Below are positions 18,599 through 28,222 of a stretch of 64,000 nt of DNA, piece by piece. A program made the position numbers and the translations under genes. Within the stretch, counting starts at the first letter, position 1. Each line of letters opens with the position of its first letter. A model generated the notes under the pieces. The model was not told the DNA's origin and did no database searches. It worked only from the letters and a program-made list of their open reading frames with translations. The stretch comes from CAXBNB01 sp040151475 (lineage in GTDB: Bacteria; Bacteroidota; Bacteroidia; Cytophagales; Cyclobacteriaceae): contig NZ_JBDKWG010000138.1 of the NCBI RefSeq assembly GCF_040151475.1, positions 62,001-126,000 of the forward strand, written 5' to 3'.

Positions 18599-21500
18599 AT
18601 GAGGCTAAAAATAATATTTTCAGCTTTTTTACTTATACATGCTTTTGCAAGCAGGAGTCAGGTTGCCAATTCTGTACTTTCAACAGGCGAATGGTATAAA
18701 ATAGGCGTAACCGAAAAAGGTGTTTATAAAATTGACCGCTCCCTTCTCGAAAATATGGGTGTCAATATTAGCTCAATAAACCCTAAAAAAATTGCCATTT
18801 ACGGAAATGGGGGAAATGGAATGCTTCCTCAATCCAACGCTACTCCCCGGGCAGACGACCTTATCGAAAATACCATTTTCGTTGCGGGGCAAAATGACGA
18901 AATATTTGACAACACCGACTACATCCTTTTTTATGGAAATTCTCCTGACTTCATAAAATATGATACCTCAGAGGATATGTTTCAATATGAAAATAATTTG
19001 TACAGCGATACAACATTCTACTTTTTTACCATAAAAGAGACAGATGGATTGCGAATGTCAAATCGAGAAAATGCAGGAAATGATTTTCAAAAAGTCACCA
19101 GTTTCAAAGATGTTTTCATCCATGAAACAGACGAAACAAATTTAATCAAAGGAGGACGAATGTGGTTTGGAGAAACATTTTCTTCCAGCCAACCAAATCA
19201 TGGTTTTACTTTCAATACTCAAAATGTTTTAGCAGGAGGAGAAATCAAGATTAGAGTATCAGCCATGGCACAGGCATTTGTAAATACTTCCTTCGATTTG
19301 TCTTTGAATCAGTTTTCTCTTGGAAATATAATCATTGAAGATGTCCCAAATAGCACTTATGGAAATAAAGGAAGGATACAGCAAGGCGATTTTCAAGTCA
19401 ATTCCTCATCTCTCAACAATATCAGTGCTGGTTTAACACTGGATTTGCACTATAATGTAGCATCGTCTGGTCCATCCACAGGATTTCTTGACTATTGCAT
19501 CATACAGGCAGAAAGTGAACTGAGCATGACCGACAATACATTTCATTTTTATAACACATCCGGATTGTCAAATGCGACATTTGAAATATCCACTTCCAAT
19601 TCTGACATTATAATTTGGGATGTATCTCAACCCTATCAGGTTGTAAACCAATTGTATGACTCTCAAAACAGCAAAATAACTTTTGGGATAAGTAATGAAA
19701 CCACAGAGTTAATTGCATTTTCAGGATCGGATTTTCCCACTCCCATATTTACATCTACAGTAGAAAACCAAAACCTCCATAGCTTGTCAGCGGCTGATGC
19801 TGTGTTCATCACACATCCAAAGTTTTTGTCTCAGGCAAACGATCTGAAAAAACATCGAGAAAAAAACAATGGTTTTTCTATCCATTTGGTCACAGTAGAT
19901 CAGGTTTACAACGAGTTTTCCTCCGGCATGCAAGACATTTCAGCGATCAGAGATTTTATCAAACATATTTATGATAAAAAACCTGAAAAATTAAAATACA
20001 CATTGCTTTTCGGAGATTGTTCTTACGATTACAAAAATCGGTCAATCACGCAAACCAACTATGTTCCGGTCTATGAAGCGAGAAACTCTCTTCACCCATT
20101 ATATGATTTTTCTTCTGATGATTATTTTGGTTTTATGGAAAATCATGAAGGAGAATGGATCGAAGATGAATCGGGCGATCATACTATGGAAATCGGAGTA
20201 GGCAGATTGCCGGTAAAGACACAACAAGAAGCAGCAGATGTGGTTAGCAAGATAATCCGGTATGAAACCAGTACAAATGCTTTTGGAAAATGGAGAAACG
20301 AATTGCTGTTTATCGCAGACGATGGAGACAACAATATCCACCAAAGAGATGCAAACTATCTGGCAACTTATGTGGAAGAAACCAGATCAGAGTTTAATAC
20401 CAATAAGCTGTTCCTTGATGCTTACGAGCAGATACCAAGCCCTTCCGGCCAAACCTCTCCTACAGCAAGAGACGCTTTTGAAAAAGCCATAGCTGAAGGT
20501 AAACTCATGGTGAATTATACAGGTCACGGGAATGAATCTCAATTGACCGTTGAAAAAATCATTGATGAAAATCAAATATCAGAATTGAAAAATCGAAGCA
20601 AGTTACCCTTTTTTATTACTGCTACCTGCGAATTTGGAAACTATGACAACCCAGACAGGGTGTCTGGCGGAGAAAAAACCCTTTTGAACCCAAATGGAGG
20701 GGCAATTGCACTGCTGACCTCTACCAGACCAGTATTTTCCAATACCAATTTCATTTTAAATGAGGCCTATTACTATGCCGCTATGGAGAAGGTAGATGGA
20801 GAATTTCCGAGACTGGGAGACATCATCAAAAATACCAAAAACAGAAGTTTGGAAGGAGCCAAAAACAGAAACTTTGCACTGCTTGGAGACCCTACTATGC
20901 GACTCGCATTTCCTAAGTATGAATTGGTTATTACAAGCATAAATGGAAAAGTGATTGATAAAGCCGACACGTTGAAGGCTCTGAGCAAGATCAGAATGCA
21001 AGGAGAAGTACGCAGGGGAGACCAGTCTGTTGTGACTGATTTTTCAGGCAAAATGTCTATGACAGTTTATGACAAACCCACTCAGTTTTCCACTTTAGGA
21101 AATGAAAATACTGTTCCTCAAAAATTTAACCGGAGAGACGCCCTCATATTCAAAGGAGAAGCATCGGTAACCAACGGTGATTTTTCAATTGAATTTGTTG
21201 TCCCCAAAAACATTTCTTACGTTTTTGGAGAGGGAAAAATCAGTATGTATGCCGTCACTTCCGGTGACCTACCTATAGATGCAAATGGTTCAAATGTTGA
21301 CTTTAAAGTAGGCGGATCAAACCCTGATGCTCCGGAGGATATCACTCCTCCAAAAATCAGCTTATACATGAATGATTCCCTATTTGTATCTGGACAAACT
21401 ACAGGATCGGATCCTTTATTCCTAGCCAAATTATTTGACGAAAGTGGCATTAACATTTCAAATGAAGGATTTGGCCAGGACGTCAGTATGTCCATCAACG

Positions 21501-22006
21501 GTGGGGAAGAAATACAATTGAATGACTTTTATTCAGCCTCCTTAGACAGTTACCAGGAAGGCTGGGTCAGTTACCCATTAAAAAACTTAGAACCGGGAAA
21601 ACACTCCATTAAATTTAAAGCTTATGACACCTATAACAATGCGTCACAAACAGAAATCAATTTTATAGTTACTAATAATACTGCACTGAAGTTAGGAGAT
21701 ATCTCTGTTTACCCAAACCCGTTCTTTTCCGAAAAAGAACCAAATGTCACTTTCACATTTTCACATGATAGGGAAGGAGAAGAGTTGGTTGTTTTACTTA
21801 AAATTATAAATTTACAAGGGAGGGTAATATCAGAAAGCAGTTACCGTTTTGATGATAGCTTTGCAGGAATCAACTCAATAGAATGGAATGGAAAAGATGC
21901 CCAGGGAAACCGTCCTGACAAAGGGATTTATATATATAGATTAAATATTCAAAGCACTTTAGATGGTGCTAAAAATCAAGTACATAGAAAACTTGTTATC
22001 TATTAA
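18599..22006 (+). CDS. porU: Type IX secretion system sortase PorU
   Basis: The 1135-residue protein has a signal peptide (first ~21 residues) and a peptidase C25 (gingipain-like) domain at about 395-765. The catalytic His643 is in NYTGHGNE and Cys677 is in TATCEFGNYDNP. In T9SS, PorU removes the C-terminal signal of cargo on the cell surface and attaches it to A-LPS. The C-terminus (about 1030-1135) is itself a CTD-like beta-sandwich (SVYPNPF, then GKDAQGNRPDKGIYIYRL), as in known PorU proteins. porV follows 32 bp downstream, the usual order in Bacteroidota, so both are probably one transcript. Confidence 0.93.
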   Translation: MRLKIIFSAFLLIHAFASRSQVANSVLSTGEWYKIGVTEKGVYKIDRSLLENMGVNISSINPKKIAIYGNGGNGMLPQSNATPRADDLIENTIFVAGQNDEIFDNTDYILFYGNSPDFIKYDTSEDMFQYENNLYSDTTFYFFTIKETDGLRMSNRENAGNDFQKVTSFKDVFIHETDETNLIKGGRMWFGETFSSSQPNHGFTFNTQNVLAGGEIKIRVSAMAQAFVNTSFDLSLNQFSLGNIIIEDVPNSTYGNKGRIQQGDFQVNSSSLNNISAGLTLDLHYNVASSGPSTGFLDYCIIQAESELSMTDNTFHFYNTSGLSNATFEISTSNSDIIIWDVSQPYQVVNQLYDSQNSKITFGISNETTELIAFSGSDFPTPIFTSTVENQNLHSLSAADAVFITHPKFLSQANDLKKHREKNNGFSIHLVTVDQVYNEFSSGMQDISAIRDFIKHIYDKKPEKLKYTLLFGDCSYDYKNRSITQTNYVPVYEARNSLHPLYDFSSDDYFGFMENHEGEWIEDESGDHTMEIGVGRLPVKTQQEAADVVSKIIRYETSTNAFGKWRNELLFIADDGDNNIHQRDANYLATYVEETRSEFNTNKLFLDAYEQIPSPSGQTSPTARDAFEKAIAEGKLMVNYTGHGNESQLTVEKIIDENQISELKNRSKLPFFITATCEFGNYDNPDRVSGGEKTLLNPNGGAIALLTSTRPVFSNTNFILNEAYYYAAMEKVDGEFPRLGDIIKNTKNRSLEGAKNRNFALLGDPTMRLAFPKYELVITSINGKVIDKADTLKALSKIRMQGEVRRGDQSVVTDFSGKMSMTVYDKPTQFSTLGNENTVPQKFNRRDALIFKGEASVTNGDFSIEFVVPKNISYVFGEGKISMYAVTSGDLPIDANGSNVDFKVGGSNPDAPEDITPPKISLYMNDSLFVSGQTTGSDPLFLAKLFDESGINISNEGFGQDVSMSINGGEEIQLNDFYSASLDSYQEGWVSYPLKNLEPGKHSIKFKAYDTYNNASQTEINFIVTNNTALKLGDISVYPNPFFSEKEPNVTFTFSHDREGEELVVLLKIINLQGRVISESSYRFDDSFAGINSIEWNGKDAQGNRPDKGIYIYRLNIQSTLDGAKNQVHRKLVIY

Positions 22007-22038
22007 TTAGTTAGCTTTGTGTTCGCAAAATTCAAAAC

Positions 22039-23232
22039 ATGATAAAAAGACTAAATTATGCGATTTTAGCTTTTGCAATAACATTGTTGAATATAACAAT
22101 TGCAAAGGCACAAACGTCGGGTGTGCTGTATGGACAGGATACATCCCGTAGAGTTATCACTACAGCCGTTCCATTTCTCAATTTCGCACCAGACTCCAGG
22201 GCTTCTGGCATGGGTGATGTTGGGGTAGCTACTTCTCCTGATGCCAATTCTGCTCATTGGAATAATGGGAAATTAGCTTTTATAGACCAAGATTACGGAT
22301 TTTCAGCCTCTTACACTCCATGGCTGGGGAAAATAGTAGATGACATGTCCATTTCATATTTGTCGGGATTTTATAAAATCGACAGGGTCCAGACTATTGG
22401 CACCTCATTGCGCTATTTTGACTTAGGAGAAATTCAATTGACAAATGAACAAGGGATTAGTTTGGGACTTGAAAATCCAAGAGAATTGGCCTTTGATATG
22501 ACCTACTCCCGAAAACTTAGTGAATATATAGGTGTTGGTGTAACAGGCAGATACATCTGGTCGAATTTATCAGGCAGCTATTCAGGAAACAATGGAGCTA
22601 AGTCTGGAAAAAGTGTTGCAGTCGATTTAGGTTTCTATTTCGATAAAAAATACATAGTAGGTGGAAAAGACACTGAAGTTTCTTTTGGAGCTCATATTTC
22701 TAACATTGGTCAAAAAATCACATACAGTAACGAAACTAATGCCGATTTCATTCCAACAAACCTGAGATTGGGCAGTGCCTACAAAACAAGTCTTGATCCA
22801 TACAACACAATCACTTTCGCTCTGGATTTTAACAAATTACTAGTTCCCACCCCTCCACTGGTGGATTCTAATGGTAACATTGTAAGAGGAAGAGATGCAA
22901 ATAGAAATCTATTAAGTGGGATTTTTGGTTCATTCAGTGATGCACCTGATGGATTTTCTGAAGAACTCAGGGAAATTACTATTTCAGCAGGAGCAGAATA
23001 TTGGTACAGGGATGTATTCGCCGCACGTGCCGGATATTTCCATGAAACAGCAAATAAAGGAGGCAGAAAATACATTACAGTAGGACTTGGATTCAGGTAT
23101 CAAAAGTTCGGTGTTGATTTTTCATATTTAATCCCACCAGAACAGAATCACCCATTGGCCGAAACCATCCGCTTTTCAATATTGTTTAATTTCGATAGAG
23201 GAATTGATGACTCTGAATCCATTTCGAATTAA
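22039..23232 (+). CDS. porV: Type IX secretion outer-membrane protein PorV
   Basis: The 397-residue product has a signal peptide (MIKRLNYAILAFAITLLNIT, cleaved near AKAQ) and a FadL-like outer-membrane beta-barrel. It has the PorV landmarks TAVPFLNFAPDSRASGMGD near the start and SYLIPPEQNHPLAETIRFS near the end. PorV carries cargo released by the translocon to the PorU sortase. It sits directly after porU and its stop overlaps the start of the M16 gene by one base (TAATG), suggesting translational coupling. Confidence 0.93.
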   Translation: MIKRLNYAILAFAITLLNITIAKAQTSGVLYGQDTSRRVITTAVPFLNFAPDSRASGMGDVGVATSPDANSAHWNNGKLAFIDQDYGFSASYTPWLGKIVDDMSISYLSGFYKIDRVQTIGTSLRYFDLGEIQLTNEQGISLGLENPRELAFDMTYSRKLSEYIGVGVTGRYIWSNLSGSYSGNNGAKSGKSVAVDLGFYFDKKYIVGGKDTEVSFGAHISNIGQKITYSNETNADFIPTNLRLGSAYKTSLDPYNTITFALDFNKLLVPTPPLVDSNGNIVRGRDANRNLLSGIFGSFSDAPDGFSEELREITISAGAEYWYRDVFAARAGYFHETANKGGRKYITVGLGFRYQKFGVDFSYLIPPEQNHPLAETIRFSILFNFDRGIDDSESISN

Positions 23233-24500
23233 TGCTTGAAAGAACAATAGCTCCTCCCTTTGGAGAAATAACAAACCCGGGAATTCAACAAGCTGAAGTC
23301 ATTTCATTTGCAAATGGAAGTTGGCTGTCCACTATAAACGCCGGAGATCAGCCGGTAATTAAGTGTGAAATCACCCTCGATTCAGGAATATGGTATGAGA
23401 ATTTGTCAGGACTATCCTGGATCACCGCAAAAATTCTTCCCGAAGGAACCAAAAACAAATCTGCAAATCAAATAGCTGAGCTATTCGAGTTTTATGGTTC
23501 TTTCATAGAGATTAACCCGAGTTTTGACAATACATCTATCGCCGTATATACTCCAAAAAAGCATTTTGAACATGTAATGGCTCTATTGGCTGAGGTTCTC
23601 TTTCAGCCCGCTTTCAATAAGGACGAAATAGAGATTTTAAAGACCAATAAAATTCAGCAGCTAAAGGTAAATGGTGAAAAGACCAATTTTGTAGCCTCTC
23701 GGAAAATAAGAGAATCACTTTTTGGGTTAAAACACTCATACGGTCAGTTCTTATCTGAAGACGATGTTACCAATTTGCATAAAAGCGATATTGAAAAATA
23801 TTATAATTCTTCTTTTCTCAAAGCTCAGAAATTCTTTTTGAGCGGGCTGGTGGATGACAAGGAAATTGAAATAGTGAAACAGTATTTTGACATAAATCAA
23901 ACCAACCCGGATTCTTATAATAAGGAAAACGTTTTATCTATAAGCTCAAAAAACATTTTTGTCGAAAAACCGGGAAGCCTTCAATCATCTATAAGACTAG
24001 GCTGGCAGATCCCTGATAAAAGCCATCCGGATCATTTCAAATTGGTTTTACTCAACGAAATTCTAGGCGGATATTTTAGCTCTAGGTTGATGAAAAACTT
24101 GCGAGAAGACAAAGGATATACTTATGGAGTTAACTCGTATCCGGTATTTTTAAAACAAGCCTCTTTTTTGATCATAAGTGCCGATGTAATCGCAGAAAGC
24201 ACACAGGATGCAATCAATGAAATCCACAAGGAACTGGATGTTTTGAAAAACGAAAAAGTTTCTGCAACGGAACTGGAAACGGTAAGAAACTACATGGCAG
24301 GCTCATTTTTGTCCAGTGTTTCTTCCCCTTTTCAACTGATGGAAAAATTCAAATCCATCAACAATCATGGATTAGACTATTCTTATTACGACAATTTTTT
24401 TTACAGTCTGAAAAATATCTCTTCCTCCGATATCCTGGAAACCGCCAACGAATACCTTAAAACTGACGGCCTGCATACTGTAGTAGTTGGAAAAAAATAA
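23232..24500 (+). CDS. M16 peptidase homologue without the zinc motif
   Basis: The 422-residue protein has the M16B two-lobe fold. The place where active members carry HxxEH reads LSWITAKILPEG, so the zinc site is absent. The second-half signature of the partner subunit is intact (SSRLMKNLREDKGYTYGVNS). In two-subunit M16B peptidases, one chain has HxxEH and the other this R/Y motif. This protein fits the second type, but no zinc-bearing partner lies in the window. It has no signal peptide, so it is probably cytoplasmic, and it is coupled to porV by a TAATG overlap. Confidence 0.85.
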   Translation: MLERTIAPPFGEITNPGIQQAEVISFANGSWLSTINAGDQPVIKCEITLDSGIWYENLSGLSWITAKILPEGTKNKSANQIAELFEFYGSFIEINPSFDNTSIAVYTPKKHFEHVMALLAEVLFQPAFNKDEIEILKTNKIQQLKVNGEKTNFVASRKIRESLFGLKHSYGQFLSEDDVTNLHKSDIEKYYNSSFLKAQKFFLSGLVDDKEIEIVKQYFDINQTNPDSYNKENVLSISSKNIFVEKPGSLQSSIRLGWQIPDKSHPDHFKLVLLNEILGGYFSSRLMKNLREDKGYTYGVNSYPVFLKQASFLIISADVIAESTQDAINEIHKELDVLKNEKVSATELETVRNYMAGSFLSSVSSPFQLMEKFKSINNHGLDYSYYDNFFYSLKNISSSDILETANEYLKTDGLHTVVVGKK

Positions 24501-24561
24501 TTAGATTAGTTGTCCAATTTTTATCCAGTAGGATGTCTTTTATATTCAAATAATCAAACTA

Positions 24562-26166
24562 ATGTTAAAGCATTTTCTAGTTGTAATTTTATTATTCCCA
24601 ATTCTTTGTTTCGGACAAGGCCCTAAACCCGATTCTCTGGATATTTACCTAAAGTCTCCTTATCAGAGTGTTTATACCCTGCTTTACTATCTCAATGAAG
24701 AGGGATATAACCCACAAAAAGCTGCTTTACCCATTTCTGATGCGGATTTGACCGAGGATGAGCGGATAGAAGTGGCCAACAGCCTAAAACAAGTACTTGA
24801 TGGAGAAGGCATCTATATATATATGGATGAAGTGCCGAAAAACCCAAATTATGTGGACTCTACTACAAACAAAGCACAATATGTTTTGACTCCCAGATAC
24901 CCCAACATATACCTGACCAAACGTGATAACAAATGGCAATTTCAATCCAGATCAATAGACGCCATTAACATCGCTCATGAATCGGTATTCAAATTTGGAA
25001 CTGACAAGCTGTTAAAAATCTTGCCCAAAGTAGGTACAAAGAAGATTATGGGGCTAGCCATGTGGCAACACTTTGGCATTTTGATACTGGCATTTTTAAG
25101 TTTTTTAATTCATAAAATCTTCACTTTAATATTTGAAAAACTCATCTTGCGTGTATTAATATCTTCCGGATATGAAAAAATAGCTGCAGAATATATCCTT
25201 CCGGTAGCCCGTCCTCTCAGTTTGTTGTTTGTCACTATGCTGCTTGTTCTCTTCGTGCCAGTGCTACAATTGCCCGTGGTTTCTACCAAATATATAGATC
25301 CAATACTAAAAGCACTGTTGCCATTGTTTGCCGTTATCGTTTTCTACAAAATGGCAGACATACTTGCGCTCTATCTGCAAAAACTTGCCAGCAAAACAGA
25401 AAGTACTCTGGATGATCAGTTGGTGCCGTTGTTTAGAAAAACACTAAAAACGTTTATCGTCACCATTGGAGCCTTGTTTATTTTAGAAAACTTAAACGTG
25501 CCCATTCTTCCATTATTAACAGGTTTGTCCATTGGAGGCCTGGCATTTGCCCTGGCAGCACAAGATACCATCAAGAATTTCTTTGGTTCCTTAATGATTT
25601 TCATAGACAAACCTTTTCAAATTGGTGATTGGATTACCTCAGGAGATATTGACGGATCAGTAGAGGAAGTTGGCTTTCGATCTACCCGGGTAAGGACTTT
25701 TCGGAATTCGGTAGTCTATGTGCCCAATGGTAGATTAGCTGACAGTACTATTGATAATCATGGTTTAAGAAAATACCGAAGATTCTACACCCAAATTGCC
25801 CTTACTTACGACACCCCTGCCGAGCTGATTGAAATATTCGTAGAGGGACTCAAAGAGATAGTAAAACAACACCCGAAAACCAGAAAAGATTTTTTTGAAG
25901 TCCATTTCAACGAAATGGCTGATTTCTCCCTCAATATAATGTTTTACATATTCTTTGAAGTACCTACCTGGTCGGAAGAACTAAGAGCCAGGCATGAGGT
26001 GTTGATAGAAGTTGTGAAACTGGCAGAAAAACTGGGAGTAAACTTTGCCTTCCCAACACAAACACTGCATGTGGAAAACTTACCTGGTCAGAAGTCTTTG
26101 TCTCCAAGTTACGAATCACGAGATACGCTGAAGAAAAAACTAGAAGCTTATTTTTCGGAGAAATAA
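24562..26166 (+). CDS. MscS-type mechanosensitive ion channel
   Basis: The 534-residue protein has a signal peptide (MLKHFLVVILLFPILCFG) and a periplasmic N-terminal domain (about 20-165). Four to five membrane helices follow (about 170-345). The pore/beta-domain junction of MscS reads GGLAFALAAQDTIKNFFGS and FIDKPFQIGDWI. The cytoplasmic beta and alpha/beta domains end near residue 520. It is larger than E. coli MscS because of the N-terminal domain. It releases solutes on hypo-osmotic shock. The 3' end overlaps the convergent 26148 gene by 19 bp. Confidence 0.92.
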   Translation: MLKHFLVVILLFPILCFGQGPKPDSLDIYLKSPYQSVYTLLYYLNEEGYNPQKAALPISDADLTEDERIEVANSLKQVLDGEGIYIYMDEVPKNPNYVDSTTNKAQYVLTPRYPNIYLTKRDNKWQFQSRSIDAINIAHESVFKFGTDKLLKILPKVGTKKIMGLAMWQHFGILILAFLSFLIHKIFTLIFEKLILRVLISSGYEKIAAEYILPVARPLSLLFVTMLLVLFVPVLQLPVVSTKYIDPILKALLPLFAVIVFYKMADILALYLQKLASKTESTLDDQLVPLFRKTLKTFIVTIGALFILENLNVPILPLLTGLSIGGLAFALAAQDTIKNFFGSLMIFIDKPFQIGDWITSGDIDGSVEEVGFRSTRVRTFRNSVVYVPNGRLADSTIDNHGLRKYRRFYTQIALTYDTPAELIEIFVEGLKEIVKQHPKTRKDFFEVHFNEMADFSLNIMFYIFFEVPTWSEELRARHEVLIEVVKLAEKLGVNFAFPTQTLHVENLPGQKSLSPSYESRDTLKKKLEAYFSEK

Positions 26167-26405
26167 TTAGCCTCAGCGGTATCCTTTTCAACATAGAATT
26201 TGTCGTAAGCCAAGCCTTGTTTCTGGTATTCTTTCTTTCGTTGATCTACCAGTGTCATGGTTTCATTATAAAGGGCTTCTCCTTCATCAATGTAGGCAAT
26301 ATCAATTCCCATAAAATCAAGAAGGGCAGCCACTTCCGTATCCCGACTATTGAAAATCAGGACACGGGAAGATTCGAGTTTGTCTGTGAGTGTTTTTGCC
26401 ACCAT
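26148..26405 (-). CDS. Small conserved-looking hypothetical protein
   Basis: From ATG 26405 the product is 85 residues (MVAKTLTDKLESSRVLIFNS then a predicted helix-rich, charged region). It has no signal peptide or recognised domain. It overlaps the 3' end of the convergent mscS gene by 19 bp. A TAnnTTTG-type box lies 24 bp upstream. The reading frame looks coding (charged, balanced composition), but I cannot name a family. A longer TTG start at 26432 seems less likely. Confidence 0.55.
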   Translation of the reverse strand: MVAKTLTDKLESSRVLIFNSRDTEVAALLDFMGIDIAYIDEGEALYNETMTLVDQRKKEYQKQGLAYDKFYVEKDTAEANYFSEK

Positions 26406-26429
26406 AGCAGTAAAATTTAAAAGGTTAAA

Positions 26430-26437
26430 CAAAAATA
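26430..26437 (-). promoter_or_regulatory. Candidate -7 box for the 26148 gene
   Basis: The minus strand reads TATTTTTG, a match to TAnnTTTG, and the ATG follows 24 bp later. No -33 partner was found. Confidence 0.35.
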
Positions 26438-26780
26438 ATAAAATTCAGATAATAGCTTGAGTTTTTAGTTTTAGACTCTAACTGGTAGAAGTAAGTGTGA
26501 GTTGAGGAAAATTGAGTATCTGTTCTGAACTGTAAAATATGGGTGAGGAGCATTGTAAGCCTACTCTCGGATTTCTAAAGTATTGGCTTGAAAATAATAA
26601 GCCCACCTTAAAACGAGTATATATGATCTGGGGAAACCAAAGTTCGCTTTCAGATGACTGAAGTATAGGTTCGTATTTTGAAGTATGGATTGGGGTAAAT
26701 TAAACATGTATTTCGCATATGAAGTGTACATCAGATGTACCTGTTAAAGCAAAAGAGGGGGATATGAAGCCCCTCCATTT
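26438..26780. other. Intergenic gap, nothing recognised
   Basis: This AT-rich stretch lies between two small minus-strand genes. I see no reading frame of substance, no hairpin followed by a T-run and no tRNA-like structure in it. Confidence 0.5.
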
Positions 26781-27029
26781 TTATCCATAACTGGTCTTGG
26801 CAATGCTTTGAATCACATCCTCTAGTGACCTGTAATCATTCATGACATATATGGTTGTCTTTTTATCCGGCGTGTGATGTACATCCTTGACCTGATATAT
26901 TTTTGGATCACCATTTGATAACGACAGGATTATTCTTTCATCGGTACGTGGTAAATATTCAAATTGGTATTCTCTAAGAGGTGCCACCTGACCCTCATAG
27001 TCTATTTCTATTACGTTGACTGTCTCCAT
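26781..27029 (-). CDS. Hypothetical protein, 82 residues
   Basis: This small soluble protein starts METVNVIEIDYEGQVAPLRE. It is predicted to be mostly beta-strand with a helix at the end (RSLEDVIQSIAKTSYG). The start is preceded by an A-rich stretch, as is common for Bacteroidota ribosome binding. I know no family for it. It lies in a run of small, lineage-specific genes. Confidence 0.5.
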   Translation of the reverse strand: METVNVIEIDYEGQVAPLREYQFEYLPRTDERIILSLSNGDPKIYQVKDVHHTPDKKTTIYVMNDYRSLEDVIQSIAKTSYG

Positions 27030-27352
27030 TTTTTTAATTTTTTCGCATTGATTTTATTAATATTTCATGCAACCTCAGGGTTTAGGCTTATGTTTTAATC
27101 CTATCAAAATGCCGATTAGAATAATCAGCAGGGAAAAGAGAACGAGTTTTATCATTGGAATTGCGGATTTTCACAAGCAAAGCCGGATTTACTTCAACCT
27201 TATGGAATTGAGGCAATGGGCCTCAATTCCTTGATTATAATAGTCCATCAAAAGGGATTGGATTATAAAAGTAGCCCTTTAAAAGTTGCTTACATTTAAA
27301 AACTAGTTTGAGGGGAATGTGAAGGCCTGAATTATTAGCCTCTTCCGAAATC
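27030..27352. other. Intergenic gap holding one possible microprotein
   Basis: Apart from the 26-codon frame at 27075-27155 on the minus strand, nothing with a clear function is visible here. Confidence 0.5.
27075..27155 (-). CDS. Possible 26-residue membrane microprotein
   Basis: An ATG at 27155 opens a short frame that encodes a single hydrophobic helix followed by a basic tail (MIKLVLFSLLIILIGILIGL then KHKPKP). The composition is that of a small single-span membrane protein with a positive cytoplasmic end. The support is only composition and position among other small genes. It may be chance in AT-rich DNA. Confidence 0.3.
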   Translation of the reverse strand: MIKLVLFSLLIILIGILIGLKHKPKP

Positions 27353-27742
27353 CTAAGTGAATAGGAATGTTTGGGTACCGGATTTAGGTGGTGGGGATTT
27401 AGAAGCTAAGAAAGGATCTGTATAGCTCAACAAGACGAAACCAGTTGCTTTGTGAAAGCAATATTGCAATGAAGCTTCCAATTGAAAGGGGTTAGGGGGA
27501 ACGATGTAGTATAAGCCCGGAAAACAGGTTTCCGTTTCCGGATCAGGCTCATCATGTTCAGGCAAAATATCCCCCTTGTCCATAACAACCTCCAGAACCA
27601 ATTCGAAAACAGATTCAATCTCATTTACGGTGGGGTCAAACCTACCTTCCATATCCGCAGCATCTATAGAGAGATTGATCATGTAAATGCTCAACAAGAT
27701 ACTGAACGGTTTGGCGATATGGTATGTAATGAAACGGATCAC
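27353..27742 (-). CDS. Hypothetical membrane-linked protein, 129 residues
   Basis: The frame opens with GTG (27742) and has an N-terminal hydrophobic segment (about residues 4-25, within ITYHIAKPFSILLSIYMINL). An acidic region follows (NEIESVFELVLEVVMDKGD, then EHDEPDPETE). Similar small proteins with a LSID motif after the first helix and an EHDEPDP-like segment occur in other Bacteroidota as I remember them, so I regard this as a real gene of unknown role. The C-terminus (SKSPPPKSGTQTFLFT) is disordered-looking. Confidence 0.5.
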   Translation of the reverse strand: MIRFITYHIAKPFSILLSIYMINLSIDAADMEGRFDPTVNEIESVFELVLEVVMDKGDILPEHDEPDPETETCFPGLYYIVPPNPFQLEASLQYCFHKATGFVLLSYTDPFLASKSPPPKSGTQTFLFT

Positions 27743-28222
27743 AGGATAAAGTAAAGTAATGTTCTCGTCAACTCAAAACAATGCTTTAGTTTTTAGAAGT
27801 ACCTTATAATTATGTTAAGTAAAATCACCAATAAGAAAGACGAGCAGATAAAAGAAAGACAACCTGTGAGCTATTCTAATTCTGCTAGATGAGATTCCGG
27901 ATATCCGCTACGCTACTTCCGAAATGACACTCAAGAGATGACGCTACGGACAGGGAACGTTGGGTAAAGTAAGTGTATCACAGACAATTGCGCAGATGAA
28001 TTATTCCTGTACAAATGAATATAGTAAAATAGCGTATCACAATTGCCTGGGATTCTCTTGCTGTTGAATGACCAATATGGAAGCAGGTTGGGAGAAAACC
28101 GTTAAGTCGTTTGGTCAGAGTAAGCCTTGCGGATGGATCAGTACGCTGGCCAAGCGGCTATTTATACTGATTGGTCATTAGACAATAGAACTTCAATCTC
28201 CAGAAAAGAACATATAGTTTTC
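27743..28222. other. 480-bp gap with inverted and direct repeats, no clear gene
   Basis: This stretch holds the inverted repeat pair described at 28067-28179. It also has a loose direct repeat (GTATCACA followed by AATTGC) near 27976 and 28034. A 37-codon frame at 28068-28181 exists but resembles nothing I know. It may be a decayed element or an unknown RNA. Confidence 0.45.
28067..28179. repeat. 10-bp inverted repeats bounding a 113-bp segment
   Basis: AATGACCAAT at 28067-28076 is mirrored exactly by ATTGGTCATT at 28170-28179. The 93 bp between them are somewhat more GC-rich than the surroundings. This could be a remnant of a small mobile element or the base of a structured RNA. Confidence 0.45.

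Noticed and set aside
28068..28181. A 37-codon frame within the inverted-repeat segment
   Set aside because: Short, no ribosome-site or family similarity; it is bounded by the inverted repeats and probably random.
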